A program made the position numbers and the translations under genes. A stretch of DNA of 64,000 bases from Alitta virens (taxonomy: Eukaryota; Annelida; Polychaeta; Phyllodocida; Nereididae): positions 68,487,829 to 68,551,828 of the forward strand of contig OW028573.1 of NCBI GenBank assembly GCA_932294295.1, read 5' to 3'. Below, one piece after another: positions 1 through 11,035 of this stretch (positions within the stretch are counted from its first letter, which is position 1; every line of letters begins with the position of its first letter). The notes below the pieces were generated by a model that did not search any database, was not told the DNA's origin, and saw nothing but the letters and a program-made list of their open reading frames with translations.

Positions 1-298
1 TGCTATGACAGTAATAGTGCACTGCATGATAATTTCACCAAGACTAAAATAATGGCTGCTAAAAACGAATAGACATGAAGAAAATATCTGATACAACAAA
101 TGTATACTTTTATGTTTCATTCTTTTAGTACGTACCAATAAAAACACGTGATTGGTCCCCTTTTTTTCCAGAGAGGAACTCTATAATCATTTAAGGCATT
201 AAATAATTTAAATTTTTTTTTTTTTACATGCAATGTACTAATTAATGCATATTTTGTCAGGGGCTTCATTGTAAACCGTCACAATGAGCTTTCTGGTT

Positions 299-334
299 TT
301 TTTTTTTTTTTTTTTGGGGGGGGGGGGGGGGGGG
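299..334 (+). repeat. Poly(T)-poly(G) tract
   Basis: A T-run directly followed by a run of about 19 G. Other G/C runs sit at 5646-5660, 25391-25402 and 44000-44012; such runs may be length-variable or assembly-sensitive. Confidence 0.9.
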
Positions 335-689
335 TTTAAATTCTTTCTTTTCCCCCCTGTGTGAATGTATTATTACAAATTTGATAAATAACATCAAACA
401 TCTTTCGTTGGATCTAAGTTTTCCCATTGTTAAAGCAATAGGCTATCGTGTTTATTTGTTCATGACATCGTGAACTTTATCTACAATGTGAGCAAAAACT
501 GGTACAGTATGAGCGCTGAACACAATGCAACTATCGCTAATAATATAATGTAAATACTTTCCATATTACGTAAGAACCAAATATGCATATTTCACGTTTT
601 ATTTCAACTGACATGATTTATGTACATGTACACATGCTCATGCATGATCTCAAGTACTGAGGCAAATATAGATGTACTGTAACAACGAC

Positions 690-830
690 TGAGACGGGCT
701 TTACTTCCAGTATTTTTGCGCCGGATAGGTGAGGAGATTGAAGCTGCCTTCCAACATGAGCTGGATTTGAACCCAGGACCCAGTGGTTGGCAGCTGAGCT
801 CCGGGTACTGCAACAACAGTTGTTCGTTCG
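690..830 (-). mobile_element. tRNA-derived SINE, family 1
   Basis: On the minus strand the head has a B-box (CCTGGGTTCAAATCC) preceded by CCACTGG. The tail GCGCAAAAATACTGGAAGTA matches the copies at 10.9 and 15.0 kb. The central body is deleted. Confidence 0.65.
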
Positions 831-1449
831 CAAACAATGGAAGTAATAACACAGTTTTTTTTTGTGTAAATACATTTGCAATCAACTTTCTCTCACTTCC
901 ATGGTGGCCACAAGGCAGCGGGGTCCGAGCGTCTTTTTGGTGGTCTCCAGCACAAGTATTTTTTCTTTGTTTTTCTTGCAAATAAAGAATGATTCTCTCT
1001 GACTCTGATTCATGATGACCGACATGCAATGTCTTTATTGATTGCAGCATCAGAAAATGTGTGACGCGTAACACCTGGAGGTCTTGTTATCACCGTTGTG
1101 CACTATCAAGGTCAAAGATGCCAGCTGAAGCAAAGGCTCTACTTTTCCCCTAGGAGCTGTGGTTACCGATCTAAGATATCTTGCACCTTTTTTTTTTTCT
1201 GTTTACTTTCAAATGAAACTGGTTACGTGACTTTGCTGTGTAAAGTTTCAAATTTGTTTGTCAAATATCAGACATAAAATGAGGTTGGCAATACTTTAAA
1301 AAGCAAACTAAAAATGGAAAAGACATTTTCTGTCATTAGTCTGATCACGATACATGATATTGGTTGGTATGTTCTATCAATTTCAGCCCAATAGCATCAT
1401 ATGTAGCACATGTTAATAAGTGAAGTCAAAAACACTCTAATTTTGGGGT

Positions 1450-1826
1450 GAATAGTGACAATGTTACTTCAAACTAGTGAATCGGCGAAGATGTTAGTTT
1501 AAAGAATGTTAGAAATGCCAAATGTTTAGGTCATGTTATTGATGTTAATGACAAAGATAGTATGCTGAAAGCTGCCGAGTCAAAGTCATTTAATATTTTC
1601 ATGGCAGACTTTGGGAAACTTGATTCCAATGTTAAACAAAGGTTATTGAAAGAGTATTGTTGTGATTATTATGATTCTGTGCTCTGGTCACGAAATAGTA
1701 AACATTATGCTAAAATGTGTACTTCTTGGTGTAAAGCTGCAAGGGTTATGTGCAACATTCCTGGTAGAACTCTTAGTTATCTCCTACCTTCTGTTATGAA
1801 TGCAGCTCGATATGAGATTTGTTAAA
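1450..1826 (+). pseudogene. LINE ORF2 C-terminal fragment (GVKQGGV-type family)
   Basis: The open frame reads NAKCLGHVI, then SFNIFMADFGKLDSNVKQRL, EYCCDYYDSVLW and IPGRTLSYLLP. This matches the region after the YADD motif in a LINE family common in invertebrates (KYLGHVI...FNxFxxxF...YCxxxYGxxLW...RLPxRTHxxLLP). AT-rich sequence to about 2000, ending near AATAAAATATATTG, is probably the LINE 3' UTR. It is 5' truncated. The RT relic at 63060-63400 may belong to the same family. Confidence 0.75.
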
Positions 1827-2235
1827 TTTGTCGAAAGTTTCATGAGTAATAAGTGTGATTTTAATATATTTATCTTGTTATTTCAACTTTCTTTTGCAAA
1901 CTGTTTTTATTAAACTTATTTTATTTGTGATTGTTTTACTGTATATACTCCTATGCCACTAACATGTAGATCTGTGTGCGAATAAAATATATTGAAATCT
2001 CGTACCAAACTATAACATAATCATTATGGTACAGTACACCTATTTGGCTTCAGCCTATTATCCTTGTATGTATGTATGTAAAGGTTTATTTAAAGTCGTT
2101 GTTTAAAAGCGTAAACACTTCTGTACGACTCTTTAAGTTTACAAAGAAAAAATCGGAAATAACAAAATCGAAAATTTAAGTGTCTTTTAGTTCATTGCTC
2201 TTTTGATCAAATGAAGAAATCTTTTGATGAGTGGG

Positions 2236-2312
2236 GCGGGGTGTACGTCCGGGGGGGGGGAGTACTTCCGGGGGGGGGGGGCGGAGTACACTTCTGGGGG
2301 GGGGGGGTGGGG
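2236..2312 (+). repeat. Three-unit GTAC-CTTC-poly(G) array
   Basis: Three units of about 25 bp, each GTAC followed by a CTTCC-like spacer and a run of 9-12 G. It is strongly G-quadruplex-prone on the + strand and lies between LINE debris and the 3' end of the LINE at 2.4 kb. Confidence 0.85.
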
Positions 2313-2379
2313 CATGCATGATTTGCTGCCTTTGTCCATATTGTCCATCTGAAATAGACATTCAAAGTTGTAGTTTTTA

Positions 2380-3528
2380 TCAAAAAAAAATTTCTAATCT
2401 GCTGTTGAGCAGCCATTTGTGTACGGCCGATTTGAAGGTGTTGAGTGAGGGTTTATTCTTTACTTCCACTGGTATACTATTCCATAGCTTTGCCCCAAGG
2501 TACCTAAAACTATTCCTACCAAATCTCACTGTATTAAACTGGGGTAAAAGAAATCTGTTATTGTCTCTCATGTCATAGGCTGAGTGTTGTTCATTAAATA
2601 ATTCATTCAAATAATGAGGTGCAGTTCCTTCCCTAATTTTGTACATTAACACAGCTGCAGATTTTACACAGCGTTTATATACACTCAGCTGCTTTTCTTG
2701 CTCACAAAGCTCTTCATAGCTAAGGTGACCTTTATTTGTAACTACTCGTAGTGCTCTTTTATTTGTCTTCTCTAGCTTTTCTAAATTGGTCTTGTTTGCA
2801 AACATCCAAGGTACAGAACAGTAGTTAAAATTACATGTTATGTAACTATTGTAGATAATCATCTTAGATTGCTTATCAAGATTGTGCTTAATCCTTTTTA
2901 TAGCATTTATCTGCTTTCCAGTTTGACTACATATACTATCGATGTACGCATTGTATTTTAATTCTGTGTCTAGTTCTACTCCCAAAATGTTGATTGATTG
3001 GGATGCCTTTATTTCACTACCATTTATGGTGATTGATTCCCTATTGATATCACTGTTCCTACTTAGGTACATGACTTGGAATTTACTTGCATTTGCTTTC
3101 ATGTTGTTAAACTTAAACCATCTCATAGCCTTGATACAGTCTTCTGTCAATTTTTCACGAAGAATTGATTGATCATAATTTGAATAACTTAGCGTATTGT
3201 CATCTGCATAATTGTAGATCTTACTGTTAAAGTCCGAGTAGAGAAAATCATTAATGAAAATGTTGAACAAGAGGGGGCCTAGAATGGAACCCTGTGGGAC
3301 CCCTTTAATGTTATTGACCCATTCTGAAAAATTTTCACCTATCTTCACTCTTTGTTGTCTCTCAATTACATAAGATTTCATCATTTGACAAGCATCATCA
3401 TTAAAGCCGTATGCAAGTAGTTTTGCTAGCAGAAGACCATGAGGCATGCAATCAAATGCCTTTCATAAATCAATTGCTACTACTCCTACGTTTGAACCTT
3501 TGTCTAATTGTTCTCGCCAGTCTAAAAT
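2380..3528 (-). pseudogene. CR1/L2-like LINE reverse transcriptase, 5' truncated
   Basis: Read right to left: VVAIDL-stop-KAFDC, then GVPQGSILGPLLFNIFIND, the YADDN catalytic motif, INILGVELD and NYCSVPWMF, ending in YLGAKLWNSIPVEV and a stop at 2380. About 380 codons are intact except for one TGA at 3463-3465, where the sister copy at 17.8 kb has Ser. The 5' half (endonuclease) is missing. Its 3' side meets a poly-G array at 2240-2312. It encodes reverse transcription functions; it is inactive as it stands. Confidence 0.92.
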
Positions 3529-3859
3529 AGAGTATGAATATGGTAAGATAGAACTATATATAGTAAAAGCAGCTCCTTATAGAGATATTTAAAAAAAGAT
3601 GCACTGGAAAACATAATTCTTGAAAGGCTGTCTAGACAACCATATCTAAGAACATCAGCAAATAGCTACTCAGAAGACCATTATAACATGACCCACAAGG
3701 GAAGAGATAAAGTTAAAGATGATCTATAGCACATTACCGGACAAAATTGTCAAAGTAATTTCACGATGGGAGTTCATAAAATATTGCAGTAATATGGATG
3801 TATATACTTCAAATTGTACATACACATACTAATTGTATATATGACTAACGTGCATTTTA

Positions 3860-4043
3860 TTTTGCAGCCAATGTCATTAGTCTTGTTTTTGGTCGGGCAG
3901 CATCAGCAGCCTACCTCTGTATATAGCTACACCTTTTTTTGGGTGCAAATTGGGCTATTGCATACTGACCGCTCCAAGTGAGATCTGGACATAGAGGTCC
4001 AATAGGACCTGAGTCCAGTTGTGCTCTAATCTAATCTAATCTA
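3860..4043 (+). mobile_element. 3' end of a truncated LINE with TCTAA tail
   Basis: Non-coding sequence ending in a tandem TCTAA tail (4024-4043), the short microsatellite 3' end typical of LINE/CR1-type insertions. No coding part remains. Confidence 0.45.
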
Positions 4044-4669
4044 ACATTCCTACAACACGTTTTTGTATATCTTTTTAAGAAATATTTTCCCAACATGTAA
4101 GTACAATTGTAAAATGCAGGCTCTATCTGAAATTTGTGGTCTTCTGTACATTATTGTAGATATTTAATGTTTCATTTGCATTCACAATAAACAAGTGAAA
4201 TGACAGATTTTAAACAAGAAAAAACTGCACATTTTGTTTCAGATAATGTGAAGATGAATATCATCAAATTGTACCGAAGCTGAAACAGCTTGAAAAAGTA
4301 CTTTCTGATATAAGCAGCATTACCTTGCGTAGGTCTCCCACTTTTCAATTGTTGTTTTATGTTGACAGTAAGTAAACATCTGACCCAGAATCTGATAGAT
4401 TTAGAAAGTATATAAGACCATCTCTGATCCGAGATTATTCAAATAAACCGAAAAACAACGAAAAAAAAAAACATTACTGCAGTTTTGATCTTCCTGTCAA
4501 AATAGTCTGAGCAACATAATTGGATTGAATTGAAGGACTTGCTTAAATAATGCCTTTTTTTTCTTTCACGGACAACTGTCTAAGCTCGGAATGTTTCTAA
4601 ATATTCCTAGGTCTAAGGCATTTTGGCGAAACTATCTGAAGTAAATAATTTTCCGGAATTGGCGTTATA

Positions 4670-6329
4670 CAGTGCCTTGCAAAAATATTGGCACTCCTCA
4701 TGGAAAGGCAATAAATTAATATTTTTCTAATGACAGAATAACCTGGGGTTTATGAATTTTTCAGGAAAGGAACAGGACCAAATAATAAATTATTTCTTTA
4801 TGGAATCATTAGTCAGTGTTGATTTTGACAGAGATAAAATCCATATGTGTGTAAAATTGTGCTTGCAAAAGTAATGGCACCCATAATTGCAGACAGTTTG
4901 TTTATGTTTTCCACTTACTTTGATCACTGCTTTTTAATTGTTTATGGTTGTTTAGCATTGTTAGACTGAATAACAATCAGATTTAGTCAAATTTAAATCT
5001 GTCTGACGACCTCATTAAATGATATTCCCTTAACAACCTACATTTATGTTGTATTGAATTTTCAACATGAAATCCAAGGAGCATTCAGAACAGCTGAAAA
5101 AACCTATTATTCAGAAACACAGAAGTGGACTTGGTTATAAGAAAATCAGCAAACTTCTTTCTGTGCCATGTGGTACTGTGAGGAATATCATTAATGTCTG
5201 GAAAACAAGAAGATCAGTAAAAGTGGCACCAAGATCTGGCCGTCGCAAAAAACTGTCCACAAGAATGAGCTCAAAACTTGTGAGGGAGGTCATCAAGAAT
5301 CCATCAGTGACTTTGAAAGAACTGCGGGAGTCTGCATCTGAGTCAGGTGTTTCTGTTCATGAGTCCACCATATCTCGGAATTTGCACAAAAAAGGATTGT
5401 ATGGACGTGTTGCTCGAAAAAAGCCTTTTTTGAAGGAAACCCCAAAAGAAACCGTCTGAAATTTGCTAAGGCCCACATTGATGATACTCCAGAACAATGG
5501 TCCAAGATTTTATGGTCAGATGAGACCAAAATAGAACTTTCTGGTGTTAATCAGAAGAAGTATGTATGGAGAAAGACAGGCGAAGAATTTGATCCTTCAA
5601 AGATGATGCCAACTGTGAAACATGGCGGTGGCAGTGTCATGCTATGGGGGGGGGGGGGCTTTGTGGCTGCAGACACAGGAAAACTCGCAAAGATTGAAGG
5701 AATCATGAATGGAGACAAGTACCGCAAGATTCTTGAGGACAATCTACTCAGCAGTGTCCGGGATCTTAAGCTTGGTAGACATTTTAGGTTCCAGCAGGAC
5801 AATGACCCGAAACACATGGCCAAAGTGACCACTGAATGGTTCAAGAAGAATAAGATCAAAGTCCTGGAGTGGCCCAGCCACTCCCAAGACCTCAACCCAA
5901 TTGAAAATATGTGGCATCACTTGAAAATGGCCGTTCACAAGAGGTCCCCACATAACCTGGAGGAATTGGTAAATTTTTGCCAACAAAAATGGAAAAAAAT
6001 TACCCCTTTCGTTTGCAAAAAGCTCATTGATGGCTACCAAAAACGACTCAAGGCTGTCTTAGATGCTCAAGGTGCAGCAACGAAATATTAACTGACTGTA
6101 CATGGAATTAACACATGGGGTGCTATTACTTTTGCAATGGACATTTTTTGCTTTTTGCATTGTTAGCTACTGTTACTGTTGATTTTTTTTTATAATTACA
6201 GTTTTGAAATGTTACTTGTTGTGTTATTTCCTGATATTTGCTTTGATTTACATTCAGTCAAGTTTTTTTGTTTAAAACAAACTAAAATGTCTTCATTTCG
6301 AGGGATGCCAATACTTTTGCAAGGCACTG
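4670..6329 (+). mobile_element. Tc1-like DNA transposon, nearly complete
   Basis: TA dinucleotides (4668-4669 and 6330-6331) flank inverted termini CAGTGCCTTGCAAAAATATT on the left and CAGTGCCTTGCAAAAGTATT on the right. About 190 bp inward a second pair lies at 4863-4881 and 6117-6137 (TTGCAAAAGTAATGGCACCC type). This is the outer-plus-inner IR/DR layout of Sleeping Beauty-like Tc1 elements. It carries one transposase gene with a single frameshift. Confidence 0.95.
5067..6091 (+). pseudogene. Tc1-like transposase, one frameshift
   Basis: The N-terminal 130 residues (5067 on) hold the paired-type HTH domains: GLGYKKISKLLSVPCGTVRN, a GRRKK hinge, then VSVHESTISRNLHKKGL. The frame shifts at about 5435-5445, next to a T-run, and continues open in another frame to 6091. 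It contains WSDET (first Asp, 5519), QQDNDPKH (second Asp, 5798) and NPIENMW (Glu, 5903), with 34 residues between the last two: a complete DD34E triad. A poly-G run at 5646-5660 alters the usual WGCF segment to WGGGGF. Length is about 340 residues, normal for the family. A single indel suggests recent activity. Confidence 0.93.
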
Positions 6330-6937
6330 TATACTACAGTGCAAGCTGTCCTAGTGGCCACCTGTTTAGAGCAGCCACTACTATCACTCCCTGGCCAGTG
6401 GTCAACACATGATTTCTGATGAGTGGTCACATACCACGAAGTTACAATAGAGATTATTTTTTACCTAGTTGATTAGTTGCTCCTACATAAATGATCTCAA
6501 ATAGCAAAGAAATATACAGAGCCAATTTCCTGCCTTCTTTTTCATTTCGTGTTGCAAAACGTACACTTATGTCAGATTGCATGGTAATATGACACTCAGC
6601 AAATTGTAAAGAGAATATATTATATTGTCTTCTGTCAATGCCAAATGCAGAACGCTGATTGGTTAAGAGCTGATAGATATGATTTCTGGATTCACAATGT
6701 GGTCAATTAACTCATCACTTAGGGAGGACAATCATAAACTTGCTATTGACTTGTTCACAACAAAATTGCCAATAGAATGCATCTCGGAGACAGTCAGGGA
6801 CTCAGAAAATTAGGTTTGTTTAGGTCGGTCTTATTTTTCGGCTTCTTTAGCAATGTACAGAGGGCTGGCTGCCAACTTGTTTTAATAAATTCCTGTATTC
6901 TCAAAATAAACATGTAATAACTTATAATACCAATTAA

Positions 6938-8700
6938 CCTAGGGGTTATAGTGAAGGTTCTATAGTACACGTCAAGGTTCCGAATGGTTCTTAAAGGTTC
7001 AATATAAGAACCATACGGTTCAATCACACACCAAAGGTTCAAAACTTGATAAAAGGGTTCAATGCCAAGTACATTAGTTACTAATACTTAAATGAATGTT
7101 AAGGGCAGTCACTTAATTGATAAATATTTTTGTTTAATCCAGACATAAAAACATGTTGTTATATTGATAAGTTGTATTGTTTTTGCAGATATTTGAGTAG
7201 GAAAGAAAGCCAAATGACTATAGAAACATTCAGGATTTAATGAAGAGGACTGTACTACACTGTAGCATTGAGAAAGCATAGACAGTGAACTGCTCAAGAA
7301 ATATCATTACACAAAATAAAAATTGCTATATTTCACTATTATCAATCCGTAAATGTCATGTTGCATACTACTTTTGCATATACAGTAGATTGCAAATGTA
7401 TTCATGCCTCTAGATTTTGCAGGCAGATATGTCAGCTATAAATATACAATGTACGTATATAGGACAAAAGTGGTTCTTGCAATCAAATTTTTTTGGAGGT
7501 GATAATTTACCACATGTTGTAAATTTTCAAGCCACTTTGCAACTGTTATGTAATGTTTCGTATGAAATTGTGAATATTTTCATAATTTGGCCTTTTTTAT
7601 TTTTTTATTTCATTTCATCACATTGAAATATTGATATTGATTTATCAATAAAATGTGTTGTTGTAGACTCTTCATGAAATGTAGCCACAACTGTATTTTT
7701 TCAAAGAGACTGGAAAATGTGCAATTCAGCTTGCCAGGGTACATTAGGGAGAAAAGGAAAGGTGAAAAAAAAACTTTGTAAAGTGTTTTAAAAATTCTTT
7801 CTTGAAAAATCAAAGATATCAAAGTTTTTTGTTTAAGCGTCCATAATGCAATTATAGACTGTAAATGACTCGTGGTGTTGCCTATTCATATTGATATTTT
7901 CAATAAAGAACCACCCTTAGACAGAATGCCAACAAGGAAACCATAGACTTGTGTATATTATGGAAAATTATGAAGAATGAGTGACTGGATGACATGTTAA
8001 AAATTTACATGATGATTGCCCGTCAACAAAACCCACCAAGTGGGCAACAAACAACAGTGATAGCAACAACAATATAAAAAAAAAATTTGTTGCTACCTAG
8101 TTAATAAATATGCAAAACACTGACAGCTGTAATAATATATGTCTGATCCTTATAATTGGTGATGTTATATAATTAATGTCTTTGATGCAACCATCGAATG
8201 TCATGATTTTTATAATAACAATTCCTATGCTTTATTATTACAGGAGTGTACACCCACATTTTGGTTCAGATCAAGTACAAGAGAGAGTCCAGTCTATGTT
8301 GAAAATGTTGAAATATGGCATGATGGTCATCCAAGAGAGAGAACCTGATATTTCACTGGCTTTTGAATGTTTAATTGCTGTTTATTGGATACCAAAAATA
8401 CACCATGCGTTATGTTGAATTTTGCATCATTGATTGTGGTATGGTTGATTTGGTAAACTTGTACATTGTGTATGAATTGATTTTATCCCTAGGTTGTGTG
8501 GAGCTCAGTCCAACATACCAAAACTATGTTTGTTCATGAAAGAAAATAAATGTATAAACCAAAATTTATTTTTCTATTAAAGAACATTTAGAGAGGTTCT
8601 AAATAGAACTAATACAGGTTCCATATCTATACCGGGCTTTTGAACCTTTAATTACATGCTGATGGTTTTCAAAAATACCTTACACTCTAAAAACCCTCAG
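6938..8700. repeat. Element with degenerate AAGGTTC arrays at both ends
   Basis: AAGGTTC(T/A) and GGTTCTTA motifs recur every 10-20 bp at 6938-7070. AGGTTC/GAACC motifs recur at 8575-8700, ending in ACACTCTAAAAACCCTCAGC. The 1.5 kb between has no recognisable coding sequence. Confidence 0.55.
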
Positions 8701-9011
8701 CATGTAAGATTGTTAAAACGACTGTGTGTCATCCAATGAACCATTGATTATAGGCTAGCTAATAAGAGAAACTATTAATAGAACTGCTGCTTTATTGTGA
8801 TCCTTGAATCACCACCAGGAGCATTGTGATCCTAGTTTGTGTGACTTTAAGAAGTTGGTCAAATCTCAATGTTCAATTCCACTTTGTATATTTAGTCTAG
8901 TTTTCTAAACTAAAGGAATTTTGTATTTATTCTTTGCTCAGTCTGTCCACGTTCATCTTACAGAAGACACTCTCCATCCTAAACATAAGGACAATTTCCA
9001 CATTATTTTAA

Positions 9012-10306
9012 TGTAGGGGAAAGTAAGAAGAACTTGGCCACCCTCCCTACCTAAAGTAATATTGATATTATCCTGAAATTGGGTCACATTACTCCTAAGT
9101 GATCTTAAGTGTCTGAAAGCAAGAAACCTTTTGAGATATTTCTTTTTTCTAATAAAGTGAAATTTTGGTTTTTGATGTCAGCAAATTTTCTACTGTGTAT
9201 ACAATTGTTCATTGACAAAAACTGATGAAGGATAGATTAGAAATAAACATATTGTTATAATCAGCACATATTTGAATAACAATCATGTAACTGACATGTT
9301 CTTGCCACGTGGACAAAAATGTGGTTGCCATTTCATTCAAGCAACAGCTTTGGGGAGAACTAAGCAGCCTTAAAATTATTGATCAGGAAATCATAAACCA
9401 CCTTACATTATTCATTAAGCTTAAAGACTAGCTTACACATAGAAAATGAGTAGGTGAACTATAATCTTAGTTATGTCACACAATAGTTTACTTGGGTCAT
9501 ACGATACAAGTTGGTTTTGCCCATGCCTACACTTTCAGAGTTTGAATAATTAAAAAATAAATTCAGCAGGCATATTTCCCAACATTAAATCATTCGTCAA
9601 ATGTCTATATGACAGTGATTTACTGTTGTATCACAGCTGTAGTTCAGATATGTTATACATGGTAAATTTTTGGTGATTACATAACAAAAACTTTAAATCC
9701 TGTAAATTTTCCAATCGAGCTCTGAGAAGTATGCAGAGATTAAGTTCAAATGTTATATTAATACATTTCAACCATGAAATTCTGTATTCTAACTGTACAT
9801 GAAGTTTTATTCTAAAATGAATGTAATTTTCTAAAATAATTTTTTTATCCTTACAGGAAGGAGAAATGGGCCGCTTTTTACTCAAATATGATTGTCTCCA
9901 GAAGAAATGGTTGAGAATATTTTCAAAAGGACACCTAACATTATTAGAGTTATACTTGTATTGTAATTTAGAAATGAAAAAAGTAACTTTGCTTTATTGT
10001 TTGAATCGGCAAAAATTTAAATGTGATAAACAGCCCAGTTCTAAAATTTATTTTCTTGAATATTAACTGCCAGGTACTAAAGATTGTATACATAGCGTGA
10101 ATTTTACTTACTGACACCAAAAAAAAAAACTTCACTTTATCAGAACAAGAAATATCTCAAATGGTTTGACATGCTTTCAGACATGCACTTATGATCACTC
10201 AGGAATAATATGACCTAATTGAAAAGATCAATATTACTATTAGCTGTAGGAGAATGGCCCAGTTCTCCCGCCGGCCCAGGTCTCGTTACTTTCCCCTATT
10301 ATCGAG
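9012..10306. mobile_element. Non-autonomous DNA element with ~210-bp inverted arms
   Basis: The left arm, starting TAGGGGAAAGTAAGAAGAAC at about 9014, matches the reverse complement of the right arm (10090-10306: TAGGGGAAAGTAACGAGACC). Shared blocks include TTGAGATATTTCTT, TAAAGTGAA and GTGTATACAAT. The interior of about 870 bp has no transposase. Confidence 0.8.
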
Positions 10307-10494
10307 GAAATTGGCATGTAATCTAGCTTATAGATTGCTGACATTTTGCTGAAATATAGCAGTAGTAGTTGTGAAAATATCTGTACATTGTTCAATTTTA
10401 AATTAGCTTTTCCCTGTGTCACTGGTATTCATAAACCAGTGTAAACTTTTTTTGTCCCCAGCATTGTGTTCCATTCATTACTCAAATTGAAACA

Positions 10495-10760
10495 GCACAT
10501 AGCACCAATCTACAAATATATTTGAATTACACAGTAATGTTATATCACTTGATAAAAGTGGCTTCACTATCTCAACTTATTCATTTTGTTTAATTATACT
10601 AAGACGGATGAGGCTACCTAAATTCTATGTGACTGGCAGGTGTAGCGTTTAGGATGTGGAACAGTTAGGCTTAGGTTAGGTAGGTAGGTAGTAGGTTCAA
10701 ACCCAGCTTGGGACAATCATGAATGATGTCTGTTCTTATAAGTTTTTTGTTCACAGAAGA
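10495..10760 (+). mobile_element. tRNA-derived repeat, family 3
   Basis: It contains AGTAATGTTATATCACTTGA, TAAAAGTGGCTTCACTATC and a tRNA-like region ending AGGTTCAAACCCAGCTTGGG (B-box). A diverged, nearly full-length inverted copy lies at 61345-61600. Confidence 0.75.
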
Positions 10761-10888
10761 CTCACACTGTGGGCTCACTGTGAGATCACTGTGTGGTTAG
10801 ACTTTTAGCTCAGTGATCTTGAAGTTTCCTTTCGATAGGTTAGGCAAAATGACTTATTCTAGTATTTTATTTGACTGTTTGACGAACC

Positions 10889-11035
10889 CAGTAGATAGCT
10901 GCTGTTCATCAAAACCACTGGGTCCTGGGTTCAAATCAAGTGGAGCATAAGTTGGATGGCTATTTCATCCATCATCACATTGCCATAATCCCTGCCTGTC
11001 CTAATTAGCTCATCAGGTGCAGAAATACAGGACAT
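10889..11035 (+). mobile_element. tRNA-derived SINE, family 1
   Basis: B-box GGGTCCTGGGTTCAAATC, then body CATAAGTTGGATGGCTATTT, CTGCCTGTCCTAATTAGC and tail GTGCAGAAATACAGGACATA. The body is nearly identical to the minus copy at 14905-15067. Confidence 0.8.
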
